Source of the DNA: Alnus glutinosa
Lineage: Eukaryota; Streptophyta; Magnoliopsida; Fagales; Betulaceae
Length of the DNA: 64,000 nt
Reading direction: 5' to 3'
NCBI RefSeq assembly: GCF_958979055.1
Contig: NC_084890.1
Location: 28,999,116 to 29,063,115 of the forward strand
In this document: piece after piece, positions 12,868 to 25,400 of the stretch
Layout: each line of letters starts with the position of its first letter
Numbering within the stretch: the first letter of the stretch is position 1
Made by a program: the position numbers and the translations under genes
The notes under the pieces: model-generated
Databases searched by the model: none
Seen by the model: the letters and a program-made list of their open reading frames with translations, nothing else
Told to the model about the DNA's origin: nothing

Positions 12868-14606
12868 AGCACATACAATTTACCCACCAACCTCCCTTAG
12901 AAAACACAATTGCATATATATGTCTTATGCCGCGAGTTTGATCGATCATGCAAGCGTTAACTCTTAAGATATATTATTTTTTTTTGGGGGGGGGGAGGGG
13001 GGGGGGAACCCATCCAAAGTAGCTAGGACCACTTTGTGTACCAATCTTTGTTAGGCAAAGCACCCCCTCCATACAGATCGAGTAACATTCTGGCTTCGTT
13101 AGCGGGCGTAGCCCTAAAGAATTGTTTGCACCTAAAGAGATTTAAACCATAGACCTGATGGGAATGCTACCAAGATCAAGGCCTTAATTTATCATTTGAG
13201 CCAACTTATTTGGATTAACTCTAAGATCCATTGGATATAAGATTCCCAAAAGAACTAATCAAAATTATAATTGAAGTTCTTTAAAATCATTTATATAGTC
13301 CGGCCAGAGATGGTCTACATACATCTTTATAATCTACTCACTTGATGTAAGACTTTAACTTCAACCGCAGGTGAGATATCAATCACATGCAAGTCTCTTA
13401 CAAAGATGCAAGCATGTTTGAATATTGTCTAGAATTTTCAATCCGAAGCAACCTAGCTAGATACAAAAAGTTGTCTCCATTCAAGGGATTCGTATTCGGT
13501 GCACGGAGAATTACGTGCACTAGTTTCTTAAACATATGGTTGAGAGTGATATATAGTACATTAATTGTTCTTATTCACTCCTAATTATTGGCAAATTTAT
13601 TCTCATAATAATTATCAATTCTCAATCTGTGATCCCTAACACAAAGCTTCCTAAAAGTTTATCACGAGTACGTATATATCTTATCATATTAAAGAATATG
13701 AGTTAGATGATTAAATATATTATTTTTGATTATTTTAATTTTTTTAACATATTAAAGAATATTAGTTAAATGATTAAATCTATATTTTAGCATAATAAAG
13801 AATGTAGGTTGATCTTGTTGGTGCTCGTGCTTTGGGTTATCAGGAACTAGACCGATCGAGTAATGCTATATATATACTAAATCAAATCTTATTATACTGA
13901 CGTGATATAATTAATGACATTGTTTATTCACTATTAAATTTTTTTTCCGTTTTGACAATGACTTAATTATTTAAAAATTGATCGACAATATCACATCATC
14001 AACAGAGTAAGATAATGACGGGATACCTTAGCACCAACTAGACCTACACTCATGGTCACATGCATGCATGATGCATGGGATAGAAATGTGTAAAATTATT
14101 AGGGCATGGGAAGCCATTAGGGTGTCGCAGTCAGAGAGACACATCATAAGTGTAACTTTTGATCTTTTTCAAGAAGAACCAATTATTATGCTTGTTCTGC
14201 GTTTGGACGGAAAGTATAATTATTATTTTGATTTCCTCTTTCGTGAAACACTTTGTTCCAAAGTAATTGCAAGATGTCTAAGTTCTCCATCAATATACAA
14301 CCTTCTGGCCCACAAGTCACACATGCTAGCTATCATAACCAAAATAAAAGAATATATATATATAATTACGATCGAGTTATGGTAAAAGTTTTGTTTAGAA
14401 ATTGAAAATTTATAGGTTTTAAATTGATTAATTTTTTCTCTGAGTAAAGGGTATCTGAAAAAGTAAGATGTTGCTGTTGATCATTGCGGAGATATATACT
14501 TATTTCACATTGTGATCTTCGACGTGTCACGGCATTAAAAAGATAATAGAGTTTTCTTTTAAATTGGATTGAATTTTTTTTTTTCTAACCTAGTTTATTA
14601 AATTGA
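12868..14606. other. Intergenic, no gene seen; G-run at 12,987-13,008
   Basis: T-run then G-run (12,975-13,008). A GAGTAATGCTATATATA start at 13,857 resembles MITE ends elsewhere in the window but no clear partner end was found. A 105-codon open frame at 14,068-14,385 lacks recognisable domains. Confidence 0.45.
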
Positions 14607-14615
14607 TATTTATTA

Positions 14616-15072
14616 GGAAAATTTTCACTTATTATTAACCCCTGATCTTTCTTCATTTTTGTAAAAATGTACTCAAACTTTAAAATGTGTTAATTTAAGG
14701 TATTCATCTTCCAATTTTTTTCAATTTCAATCTTCCGTTAGAATTTTTCATTAAATCCTATCAAAATTCTTAAAATACCTCTATTTTTTTAAAAAAAAAA
14801 AAAAAGAAATTTTTTCAAAGATTCAAGTATGAGAATTTTTTTCAAATTCCGTTAAATTCTGACCAACACCTAAATCCTAACAATTTTTTTTTTTTTCTAA
14901 AAAGAATGAGATATTTTGGAAATTTTGATAGGATTTAATAAAAAATTCTAACAGATGATTGAAATTGAAAAAAATTGAAAGATAAATACCATAAATTGAT
15001 ACTTTTTAAAGCTTGAGTACATTTTTGCGAAAAAAGTGATGAAAGATTAGGAGTTATAAGTGAAGTTTTTCC
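14616..15072. mobile_element. Foldback/TIR element, perfect 9-bp duplication
   Basis: A 457-bp element whose two halves are long inverted repeats: GGAAAATTTTCACTTAT on the left pairs with AAGTGAAGTTTTTCC on the right, and pairing continues for about 190 bp. The duplication TATTTATTA is perfect (14,607-14,615 and 15,073-15,081). The centre is an A/T-run region without coding capacity. Confidence 0.88.
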
Positions 15073-15429
15073 TATTTATTATTAAAGTATAAAATTCTCA
15101 TATGTATTTTTAATAGGATGAACAGATCATGTGAAATATGTTCTTAGAGAATATTTGTGAGAATTTAAAAGTACAGCATGTGAGAATAACATGCTCACAT
15201 GCTCTCTTAATTAATCCTATTAAAATGCATATGAAAACACATACAAATATAAGTTTAATAAATCAATTAAGTGTTTGGTAAACTTGTTTAGTACAACTTT
15301 TTATGTACTAATTAAAAATACATTTTTATGCTCTTATCACAATTTCAATGATGTAGGACGGAATTTACTAATATTTTCGGTAAAAACAAAATAGAAAAGA
15401 AGTTAAAAATAATATTGAAGCAACACCGT

Positions 15430-15920
15430 TTGATTAGAAGTTTACCTGTTCGCAGACAATAGAAGTACAAAAGGAAAGACTTGATCGTCAAGCCAAGAGT
15501 TTATTTTATTTTATTTCCTTATTAGAATTAAGACTTTATTTCCTTTACTTATTAGAACTAGATTTGCTTTATTTATTTCTTTTCCTTTTAGAATAAGATT
15601 TACTTATACTACTAGAATAAAGTTTACTATTGTTACTAGAATAAGGTTTACTATTACTATTAGGATTAGGATTTCTTTCTCTACAAGTATTTCTCTTCTA
15701 TAAATAGGTTTGCTTATTATGTAAAACTCACTCAATTGAATTGTTATAAAATTAGAGAATTCTCTCTCAAATACTCTGCGGAGTTTTGTCTTTCTTTTAG
15801 CCTGCAGCCGGCTTATTTTATCTTTTTAGGTAGAAGACGATCGAAGACGCTTCTCCTTGCAAAATCAAAGATGCTGCTCTTTGATTAGTTACCTTAGTCT
15901 TCCGCTATGTCATTCCAACA
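15430..15920 (+). mobile_element. Probable solo LTR (copia-like)
   Basis: The stretch has the layout of a plant LTR. A core promoter with TATAAATAGG sits at about 15,700. Then comes a leader containing CTCACTCAATTGAA and GAGAATTCTCTCTC, then a 3' part ending near TTCCAACA. No primer-binding site follows and no second copy is present. The exact ends and target duplication could not be set. Confidence 0.5.
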
Positions 15921-16109
15921 GGCTCTTATTCCATTAGATAATAGCTTTCTACTATTAGAGTGTGGTTGGCTCTGCAATTTCGCAAGTTAAATGCATGTAT
16001 TTAGTCGAAATCTTAAAAAGTATTCTGTTTGGTAATGCATTTGGGGAAAAAAAAAAATGGCCGTTGAAAATGTGAAAAATTTCACATTTTCGCACAATTT
16101 AAAGGACGT

Positions 16110-16690
16110 GCGCTTTTAAAAGCAATTGCTATCCAATTGTTAATGTTTCCATCAAACTATCAATTGGTCAATATTCTCCCTCCAACTATCAAAAATTGTC
16201 AATGTTTCCCCTCAGTTAAATAAAACTGTCAATTCCTAACAGCAAGGGTATAATAGTCATTTCGTTACATACTAAATGTCTAAAATAACCTTTTGAATTT
16301 AAACAATTTCCTTAAAAATCTCAGAATCATATTCCACAGTGTTGTCCATGGTGGGTGTAGTGGCATCTGTTCGACAAATAGTTCTTGATGCCAAAGAATA
16401 TCGTTTGTTTGCTAACAGGGATGGGATTTACCTCGTCTTGCACACAGTTTGATGTTTTTGGGATTTCAAGCAGTAGCGGTGTCAAAGAAAATTAAGGTTT
16501 GGACGCTTTTTTAATCGGATTGGGATTTTGAGATTTTTAAGGGAATTGTTTAAAATCAAAAAAGGTTATTTTAGACATTTAGAACAAAATGAAATGACTA
16601 TTATACCCTTGCCATTAGGATTTGACTATTTTATTTAATTGAAGGGGGACATTGACCAAATTAATAGTTTGGGAAATTATATATATATTT
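16110..16690. mobile_element. Long inverted-repeat (foldback) element
   Basis: The left arm (about 16,135-16,330: ATGTTTCC..., TATAATAGTCATTTCGTT, AACAATTTCCTTAAAAATCTC) is complementary to the right arm (about 16,490-16,680: GAGATTTTTAAGGGAATTG, AAATGACTATTATACCC, GGGGGACATTGACC). The centre (about 16,330-16,490) is more GC-rich and unpaired. Ends and target duplication are not resolved. Confidence 0.7.
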
Positions 16691-16945
16691 TTTTCTTTAT
16701 TTTTAGTAAGCCATCAACAAAAAGGAGAAAAATAAAATGAAACATGCCACCTGTCTGACGTACCCCAAGCGAGCGTGATCATTCAACCTGACACGAGAGT
16801 TAGATTTTGCAGGGCTTCTGTCCGATCTGATCAACAATGAATGAATTAATGTGTAATATATCTAACACGTACAGCACATTCATACCCAAACTCGTGAAAC
16901 CATTCATAAATAAAAAAAATAAAATAATAAAGTAAATGGATAAAG

Positions 16946-16948
<3 letters not shown>

Positions 16949-16991
<43 letters not shown>
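16949..16991. repeat. (AT)n microsatellite
   Basis: About 21 AT units. Confidence 0.95.
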
Positions 16992-16995
<4 letters not shown>

Positions 16996-17008
16996 ATCGT
17001 AAAAACAA

Positions 17009-17646
17009 GGGAAAATTGTATCATTGGTCCCTGTGGTATGCCATAATTATTTTTCACTCCCTATAGTTTAAAAAGTTCATAAGAGATCCCTGTGGTATAT
17101 AATAATTACAAATCGATCTCTTATGTCAAATTTTGTTAAATTTTTAACAAATTCCGTCAAATGTCATGTCAGCGCCACGTGTCGTCATCTTATTGGTGAC
17201 ACGTGGTGCTGACATGTCCAATCTTAATAAAAAAATAAAAATTTATTAAAAAATAAATAAAAATACTTATTTTTTTAAAAAAAAATTAAAATTCAAAAAC
17301 AAAGAAGAAAAAAAAAGAAAAATCAAAAATGGGAAAGGGGGTGGCCGCGCGCCACACGCTTTCCCATTTTTTTTTTTTTTTTAAGAAAAAAAAATAAGTA
17401 TTTTTATTTATTTTTTAATAAATTTTTATTTTTTTTATTAAGATGGATACGTGTCGCCATTTTATTGGCGACACGTGTCGCTGACGTGTAGGGCTAACAG
17501 ATTCCGTCAAAATTGTGGACGGAAAATCGAACCAGGGAGTAAAACGTAATTATTGCATACCACAGGGATCTCTCATGAACTTTTTAAACCATAAAGAGTG
17601 AAAAATAATTATGGCATACTACAAGGACCAACGGTGCAATTTTTCC
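17009..17646. mobile_element. Foldback element with GC-rich palindromic core
   Basis: A 638-bp element. The left end GGGAAAATTGTATCATTGG is near-complementary to the right end CCAACGGTGCAATTTTTCC. Pairing extends for about 200 bp, then into CACGTGTCGCC / GGCGACACGTG blocks. The centre holds GGTGGCCGCGCGCCAC. Flanks TAAAAACAA and TAAAAAAAA match 8 of 9, in line with the 9-bp duplications of other elements here. No coding capacity. Confidence 0.8.
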
Positions 17647-19491
17647 TAAAAAAAAGTACATAATTTGATTGAGTGGGGGAAGAAGCAGCAACTCTTTGTT
17701 CAGATTTTTATAAATTCGAACAGCAAATATGAAAGAGTTTTATAGAGTTTACTTGTCTAAATAGATCTTTAGCAGCTCATTTATTTGTTAGGACAAGTGG
17801 GTTTATAGGAGTTTTTTTATATTTACGATCTTTATTGCTAACAATTTAAACAACAAATTACTGAAAATTTGAACCCGGAAGAGAGAGGAGCAGTAGAAAG
17901 GCCTCCATTAATGAAGATGAGATGGCCTATCAAGTTAATTTATGGGCCAACCAATTGACGTTATGGTGAATTTTCCATACAGCCTACGAAGGAATCTTCT
18001 CCAAAATGAGGAGAAAGTGTCTTTAATAATAACTTCAGTCTCATTCTCATAAAATATTAAATAAATAAAATAAAACCCTTCATTCTTGCAATCATTAACA
18101 AGATATTAGAGAGGCAGATATGACATCCAAAGAGTCTCCTACAACAATTTTATTCAGGAGTCTGGATCCTCTCCAATTGGTTTAGGAGCCGGTCCTTTAT
18201 AGGTGGAGGGCAAAATTGTTAAATAAAATGTGAAAAGATAATTTTATTCTCCACATATAAAGGACCGGCTCTTCTCCAGTTAGTTTCAACCGAAGAGGAT
18301 CCAAAAGGCCTTGGGATGACGCTTCCTTGATTGCTAGTAATTAAGGCGACCTTTTCTTTTATTGGTCAAATAAAATTCTATTAATACAAACTAAATACAA
18401 AGAGAAGGGGTGGGCCCCAACATTAATAATCTTGAAACATTTGATATAGTGCCAAAATATATGATAAAATAAATGAGAAATGTTACACACATTCTTACTC
18501 TCTCACACTCAAATGCACAGTACTCCTTAACGTGGCAATAAAAATTGTTATTGGACGTTACCACGGGGAGTGTGCACTTGGAAGTACGAGTGATGGCGTA
18601 CGTAGACTTCTCTAAATAAATTGAAAATTGGCCAAAAAATTGGCACGGTACAATGGCTTCTTGGTTTTGAGTGCCAAGAAAATGGCTATCAAGAATGACG
18701 GTTTTTAAAGCAATTCACAAGTGAGCCTGCTTGGGTGACTTCTGTAGCAGCAGCAAGAGACTTTGGATGCCACAATTGAAAAGATTGCATTGAGATCAAC
18801 TGCATTGGAACCACTGCAGAGGAGAAATCCATTCCGATGTCCGACAAAAGAGGTGTCTGACAGATGATGCGCAATGGACATTTATACTGGTCAGGGGTGA
18901 GGCATGTAGGCGAAGGCGGTGGAGGGAGAGCCATAGATCTGGCTCAACGAACAAAGAAAAAGAGGATAGCATAAGGAGGAGGACGGAAAAAAGCGGGTGG
19001 AGAGGAGAAAGGAGACGGAGCTTTTTCTTTCTCACTTAAAGGGAAGGCAGAAAGGGCTCTCACTTAAGGAGAGGGAGAGTTTCTCTCACTGGAAACTAAA
19101 CAGAGCAACGGTTCAAATTTAGTACTTTCTGAATATTTTCCCCCTAAGCCGCCACTGCATAAGGCGGCACAACGAAGCAATTGATTCGCTGCAGTTGTTT
19201 GAATCATTATTAAAGTTATCACAGAAAAGAAAAATCCCTCTCATGGACATGGCACAATAAAATTCATTAAAGATGTGTTTACATATACAATGTACATGAA
19301 CAGCCTCAGTTATTAAAGCAATACATGGAATATGAATGTGATTCTCAGCCCACAAATTCAAAGGGAAAGTCAGCTTCGCGTTCAACTACTGTTGGTGGAA
19401 TTTTACAAAGACAAGAAAATGATTCTCCCGAATAAAAACCAAACTGGGAAAGTGTTTCTGCACATCTTAAGCTAAACAGAGCACAAGTTAT
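17647..19491. other. Intergenic, kinase-gene 3' side, no gene seen
   Basis: Apart from the MITE at 18,163-18,302, no supported gene. On the minus strand 18,689-19,035 is GC-richer, with overlapping open frames of about 80 codons lacking recognisable domains; it could be an old gene fragment. The 3' untranslated region of the kinase gene should lie just below 19,492; a minus-strand ATTTTATTG at about 19,256-19,264 is a possible A-rich processing signal. Confidence 0.45.
18163..18302. mobile_element. Short foldback MITE
   Basis: A 140-bp inverted repeat: GGATCCTCTCCAATTGGTTT at the left, its approximate complement ending GAAGAGGATCC at the right, with GAGCCGGTCCTTTATA and TATAAAGGACCGGCTC inside. 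No target duplication identified. Confidence 0.75.
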
Positions 19492-22400
19492 TCATGGGCT
19501 TCTGGTGCTCGAATGAGATGACTGGCCCCGGCTGCTTAGATCGTCGGAATGATCTTTCTTCAACATGGCCTCCAGGTTCTGAAAGCATCTCAACGGCGCA
19601 ACCTGTATGCATTGTCGGGAGCCAAAGAGAAAAGGAAACCTTTAGTGTTAACAATTTACAACTATCAAGCAGGCCTGTGAAATGAAACAAAGAAACACCA
19701 AAAGAACCACCATTCAAGAGAATAAATAGATCGCAAGAGATGTCAGAACAAGTTCAATCGATAGTCGCAAACACTAGTACTTTGCAAAAACAAAGAAGGA
19801 ATGCCTATTTGATGATCCTAGCAATGCGACCTATACGAGTACTGTGGATCTAGCCATCACAAAGTCTGAGAGCAGAAATTGAACAAGTTCTTTGCATATG
19901 CAACTTTCAGACCACTCGAGAATGAGTAATACTACATCTAACTTTTGTGTCCCTTCAAAAATAATGTAACTTTTAAAATCACCATTGAATTTGTGATTCA
20001 ACAGTACAATTACCATTAGATTTTGATCCAGTGGCGATTTTAAAAGTCAGATCATTTTTTAAGGGACAGAAGAATGACATGTAGCATTACTCTCCGAGAA
20101 TGACTTGGGAGAGAGCTCCAATAATTGTTTCATCAACAAGATTATTGGTAATTGGGTGGTGGAATTCAGTTGGGCTGTGAATAATTGTAAAGGAAACTCT
20201 TTGGTTGTGTCAATACTGAAATTGGCATGGATGGCCCTTTCCACATCTGAGCAGAAATGGTTTGCTCAGATACACAAGCAAAAATATAGAACTGAGAAAA
20301 CTATATACAAAACTTTTGGAGACATGATATACTTTGGCTCACGTCTTGCAATAAACTTACACGGGAAGATTTTGAAGAGATTATGTAGTTGGGATGTTCC
20401 TCCTACAGCTTTTAAGTAGGTTAAGGTTTCAGCTATTTAATGTAATTCTTTTTTTGCTTGAGATATTTAGCTTTCCTTAGCTGGTCTGTTACTGTAAGCT
20501 CTGTATGTAACGCTTTGTACAGTGTTTCTTACTTGTTTTTTTCAATAAAGCTGTTTGGTTCGGTTTTTCAAAAAATATTCCGCTTTTAAACATTAAAAAC
20601 ACTATTCAGACATAATTATCCAAATAAGTTTTCAAGTGTAGCCGTTCACAGGAAACAGTTCTCAATTTCCATTTTTTAAAACACTTTTCAAAACAACAAA
20701 TTTTAGAAAACAAAACAGAAAACACTTTTAGAAAACTTCCCTCACCTTCATATAAGAAAGTAAGGAAACATATGGATCAGTCTTTTATGCACAATAACAA
20801 GTGGAGGCTGGCTTCCACTTAGAAAACAAAATGGAGGTTGCCCCTTCACTGGAGGTGGAAGAGGTGGGTCTCTCTCCCCAACTCCTCCCAACACAAGGGT
20901 GGCTCTCGACCAGCCCCCTAACAAGAGGTGGCTTGTGACCACGCTCATTGACAGAGAGGTGGCTTGCGGCCACCCTCACTGACACAAGGGTGGAGTGAAC
21001 AGATGCACATGTGCACCTACCCACCTACCCCCTCCCCCACCACACACACACACACACACGAAGAGAGACACGGAGAGAGAGTAGAAACCTTACACACACA
21101 CACACACGAAGAGAGAGAGAGTAGAAACCTTCCAATGCCTTGGATGGCCAAAACTGTTGTGAATGGACTCCAGCTTTCTTATTATTTGCCGAAATGTTGG
21201 TCTTTTAGCTGGATTCTCACTCCAGCACTCCTCAATCAACCTGTAAGCAGAAATCATCAGCTATACTTCTATGAACTTGCACAAAATAATCCACAAAAAC
21301 TAAATTACTAGATTTTTCGTTGTCAAAGAATTCACATATTTCTTCATGCCCGCATCCCACATTTAAGTTAAAACAAATAAGACAGGATCCTTACAGCATT
21401 AAACTGAAAAATCACCAAAATGTCATAACAAAATGCCATTCCAAGTGTCTGCTATTTTCTAAGTCAAGAATTTTGGAATAAACTATAATTTTCATTGATG
21501 AAAGCAAACAACACAAAATGGACAAAGTAGGTTTATCGTAAAATAAAAATAAAATAAATAAAAAATAAAAATTATACTAAGTATGCATAAAGTATCAAAA
21601 AACTTATGTCATTTACCATCAACAAGTAATGAAGGCTAAAATATATCAAACTTCAAAGGAATATATAGAACTTACTCTTTAAGTCCATGTCCGTAGCGCT
21701 TTGCTGGAGCTCTAAAAGGGGGACGCTCTTTTAGAGCATATACTTTAGTAACTTCATTTTCTTGCTTTGCAGAAAATGGTTGCTGGCCTTCAATCATCTG
21801 AAGTACAGAATATTGAAAATATCATTAATCAAGCCTGTTATGACCAAGTCAAATTTGACGAAAAAGCATAAGATAAAACACAAAGTCCAACTTACCACTT
21901 GAAAAGAAACAAACTTTATAAATTGCAAAAATGGATTAAAAAAAAAAAAAAGCAAAAAAGAAAAAAACTGAAAGAGAACATATGTGACAGGAGCAAACCA
22001 AGTTGTAAAGGGAAACAACGCAATTCCAGACATAATGACAGAGAACAGAAACGAAGATGACTAAGAATTTAGAAATACTCTTTGTACTAGAAGTAAGAAC
22101 GAAGAAAAAAAATAAAGAAACAATAAGTTGATATATCATGTCAGCATTACATGTTAAAAAATTTGGGAGGGGGGGGGGGGGGGGGGGGGACAAGGGGCCT
22201 TTTAATGCTCTCTTCATTCTTATTTATTAATTTCGACCATCACTGATACTATGTATATAATGTATGAAGTATTTTCTTCCTAGCATATTGGGTACATAAA
22301 GAAGAATGTTTTACATACATATATCTAATTATATGCCAACATGGTGGGTCTTTCTTAGGTTGGTGAGGCTGTATTTAACTAAGAGTTGGTATGCTATAAT

Positions 22401-25400
22401 ATAATTAAGATACCATATCTTCCATAATCATGACATGAAAAATTAAAGGGAAAATATGATGGAACCTCCATGTGCTTTACCTGATTTTGAATTTTAGACT
22501 CCAGTTTACAATTTTGTAAATTTAAGACCAGACTTTACGATCATTTTAAATCCGATAACTTGTTCCATTTTTTTCGTCAAATAAATAATAAAACAAAATT
22601 AAAATACAATTATGCCCCTCCTATTAAAAAAAAAAAAGAAAAGAAAAAAAGAAAAGAAAAAAAAAAGTAGAACTGAAAAAAAGAAGGAAAAAAAGAGAGA
22701 AGAAAAGTGGAGTATGGTAACCCGGCCACCGCAACTAGGCACAACCCAACCACGACCACTCGCAGACAACCAGCATCGTGACTAGGTTACCCAGCCACCG
22801 CGGCTAGGTCATACCCAACCACCATGGTTGGTTTACCCAGCAAATGGTTGTGGCTGGGTCGTACCAAGCCACCATGGTTGGGAAGTATAGGCATGATCCA
22901 ACCTCTTCTCTTTTCTTTTTTTTCTTTTTTCTTTTTATTTTTTTATTAGGAGGGACATAATTGTATTTTCACATCATTTTATTTATTTATTTGACAAAAA
23001 AATGGACAAATGTCTTGGATTTAAAATGACTGTAAACTCGAGTCCTAAATTTGAAAAGTTAGAAACTAGGGTCTAAAAGTCAAAATCAAGAAAAGTACAT
23101 GAGGTTTCCCTCATATTTTCACAAAATTGAATATACATAATCATAAATAGGCATTGCACACTGAATTATCGCCTTAACGTTATTCTTTCATCCAAAAAAA
23201 TACAATTCTTTTCTTCACAAACAATGCCAAAATGACATCCTTATCATTCAGAAATACACATTCATCATGAGGAGCATAAACTCATAAATGAGGTAGCACA
23301 TACATCCCCTTTTATTTATAAGAGTTTGATTCATTGATCTTCAAAGATCCACACAGATATCAAACAGGAAACAGGATTTATAAATAGGGCCAATTCCTCC
23401 ATGGAATAGCCTATTCCATCATTTGATTGTGGCATCATTACTAGGAATAATTATTCCAATGGAATAGATATTCCCCTAACGGGGGTGGTTGGGCACCCAT
23501 TGGGGATGAGTTTTTTTATTTTATTTTTGGGTGTCAAAATAAAAAATGGTTTTTTGGGAGATGATTTAGAGTTAGTGTAGTTTAGGAAATTTGGTTGAAC
23601 TATGATTCAATTCTAGTTAGAAAATTTACGTTCTTGTGTTGTCACCAAACAAATAAATAGGAATGGTCATTCCAATCCAGCTTCTTGTATTCCTCGTAAT
23701 ACCCACTCCTATTCCTACGTATTCATCATTCTAGCATACCAAATGTACCCTTACAAATATATTCAAGTTTAGAAATATAGAAGGAGCTTACCTCTTGCAG
23801 AATTAAAGCAAATGAGAAAACATCAACTTTGGTATCATATTCTTTGTTGCTGAAAACTTCTGGAGCCACATATCGGCCTGTCAATTACAACTAGCATACT
23901 TTAATGACGAACTAAAATTCATCAAGCGTGCATGTTAGGATATATTATATCTTTACAAAAATGATGTATAGCCATGCAAGAACTCAACCACATTGAGAAT
24001 TGTAGACACTACGACAAAAAAGATCACTCACAGGAAGTTTCTTGACAAGTAAGAGGCCTATCTTCTTTAACTGTCATCAACTTGCTAACTCCAAAGTCTG
24101 CAACTTTCAAGTGCCCAGAATCATCCCGCAATATATTTCTGTTATCTTACTCGTAAGCAACACAAAAAAATGCCGACAGTTTCAGGCAATTATGGCTTAA
24201 CAATGGATTTTTAACTGAAAATTATATGCTAATCTCAGAAAGTGTGAATACACAAAAACAATTCAGGTAAGAGAGCTCAAGTTGAAGAAGAAAACTCACG
24301 AAGGTTCAAGATCACGATGAATTATTGGTTCTGGCTTATTCTCGTGCAAATAATTCATTCCCCTGAAAATTTTCCAAGGACAATGTAACAAGTGAAGATA
24401 TCCAACAAATAATAGTGATTCTTATTCTCACACAAAGAAGCAAGAAACCAGCAGAAAATAGAACTGAACAATGTTTATGAACCAAATAGTGAATTATATG
24501 AACTGCTCATTCATTCCCATAATCAACATGAATGGTTTAAACTTAATATTACTATGATTTTATTTCTTTTGAAAGGAAGAAACCGACATATCTTGAAGCT
24601 ACAAAAAGCAAATAAAATTTGTATGGAGGATATGATATCTATCAATTTCAATCTTGATGCAGAAAGACCACATCTCATATGCCACAATGAAATTTGAGCC
24701 CAATTCTAATCACCTAACCAAAGACGAGAAATTTGGCAGTCAATTCTGAACATCAAAACATTGACCACAATCAATTGATAAGAAGCGGTACATTGTTAGA
24801 ATAAAAAATAAATACCATTGCTTTCCTACCAGATAATTCATTCCAAAACTATGATCCAATGGCATATTTCTTTGCTTCTTTCAGTTCTCTGAGAACTTCT
24901 CTTTCTTTCAGTTTTCATCATCTTAATCTATATCATATATGATCAATAACTATTTCTATATATTACAGGTACAATTTGAAAGGTGTTTGTTTTGATCTTT
25001 TCTCAGCCCAGCATAAGCTAGAGTTTATTAAATATCAACTATAGCGTTAGAATCTGAACAACTTAAACAACTGAAAGTAATCATGAGATTTTTTTAGTGA
25101 CATATATAAGATTAATTGTCATTCACTTCATACAGCATTCCAAATTTTACAAATTTATTGTGTTTATGTACCATTAATTGTAATTCTCAAATTAAAAATG
25201 GCCACTGCAATCTTTGACTACCAACTCAGAGCAAGCAATCATTGTAATTCGTTAAAGAAAATAAGAAAAAAGTAAGAAACCTTGCAATATCAAGTGCAAA
25301 TCTCACAGCTGTTTGTGCCTTTAATTGTCCTTTTTTTTTCATGAATGCGGCAAGATCTCCCTGGAAAAGTGAGACAAAGATTCAGATAATGATTTGCACT

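Noticed and set aside
18477..18613. Possible MITE beginning GAGAAATGTTACAC
   Set aside because: The right side does not give a convincing complementary end or target duplication.
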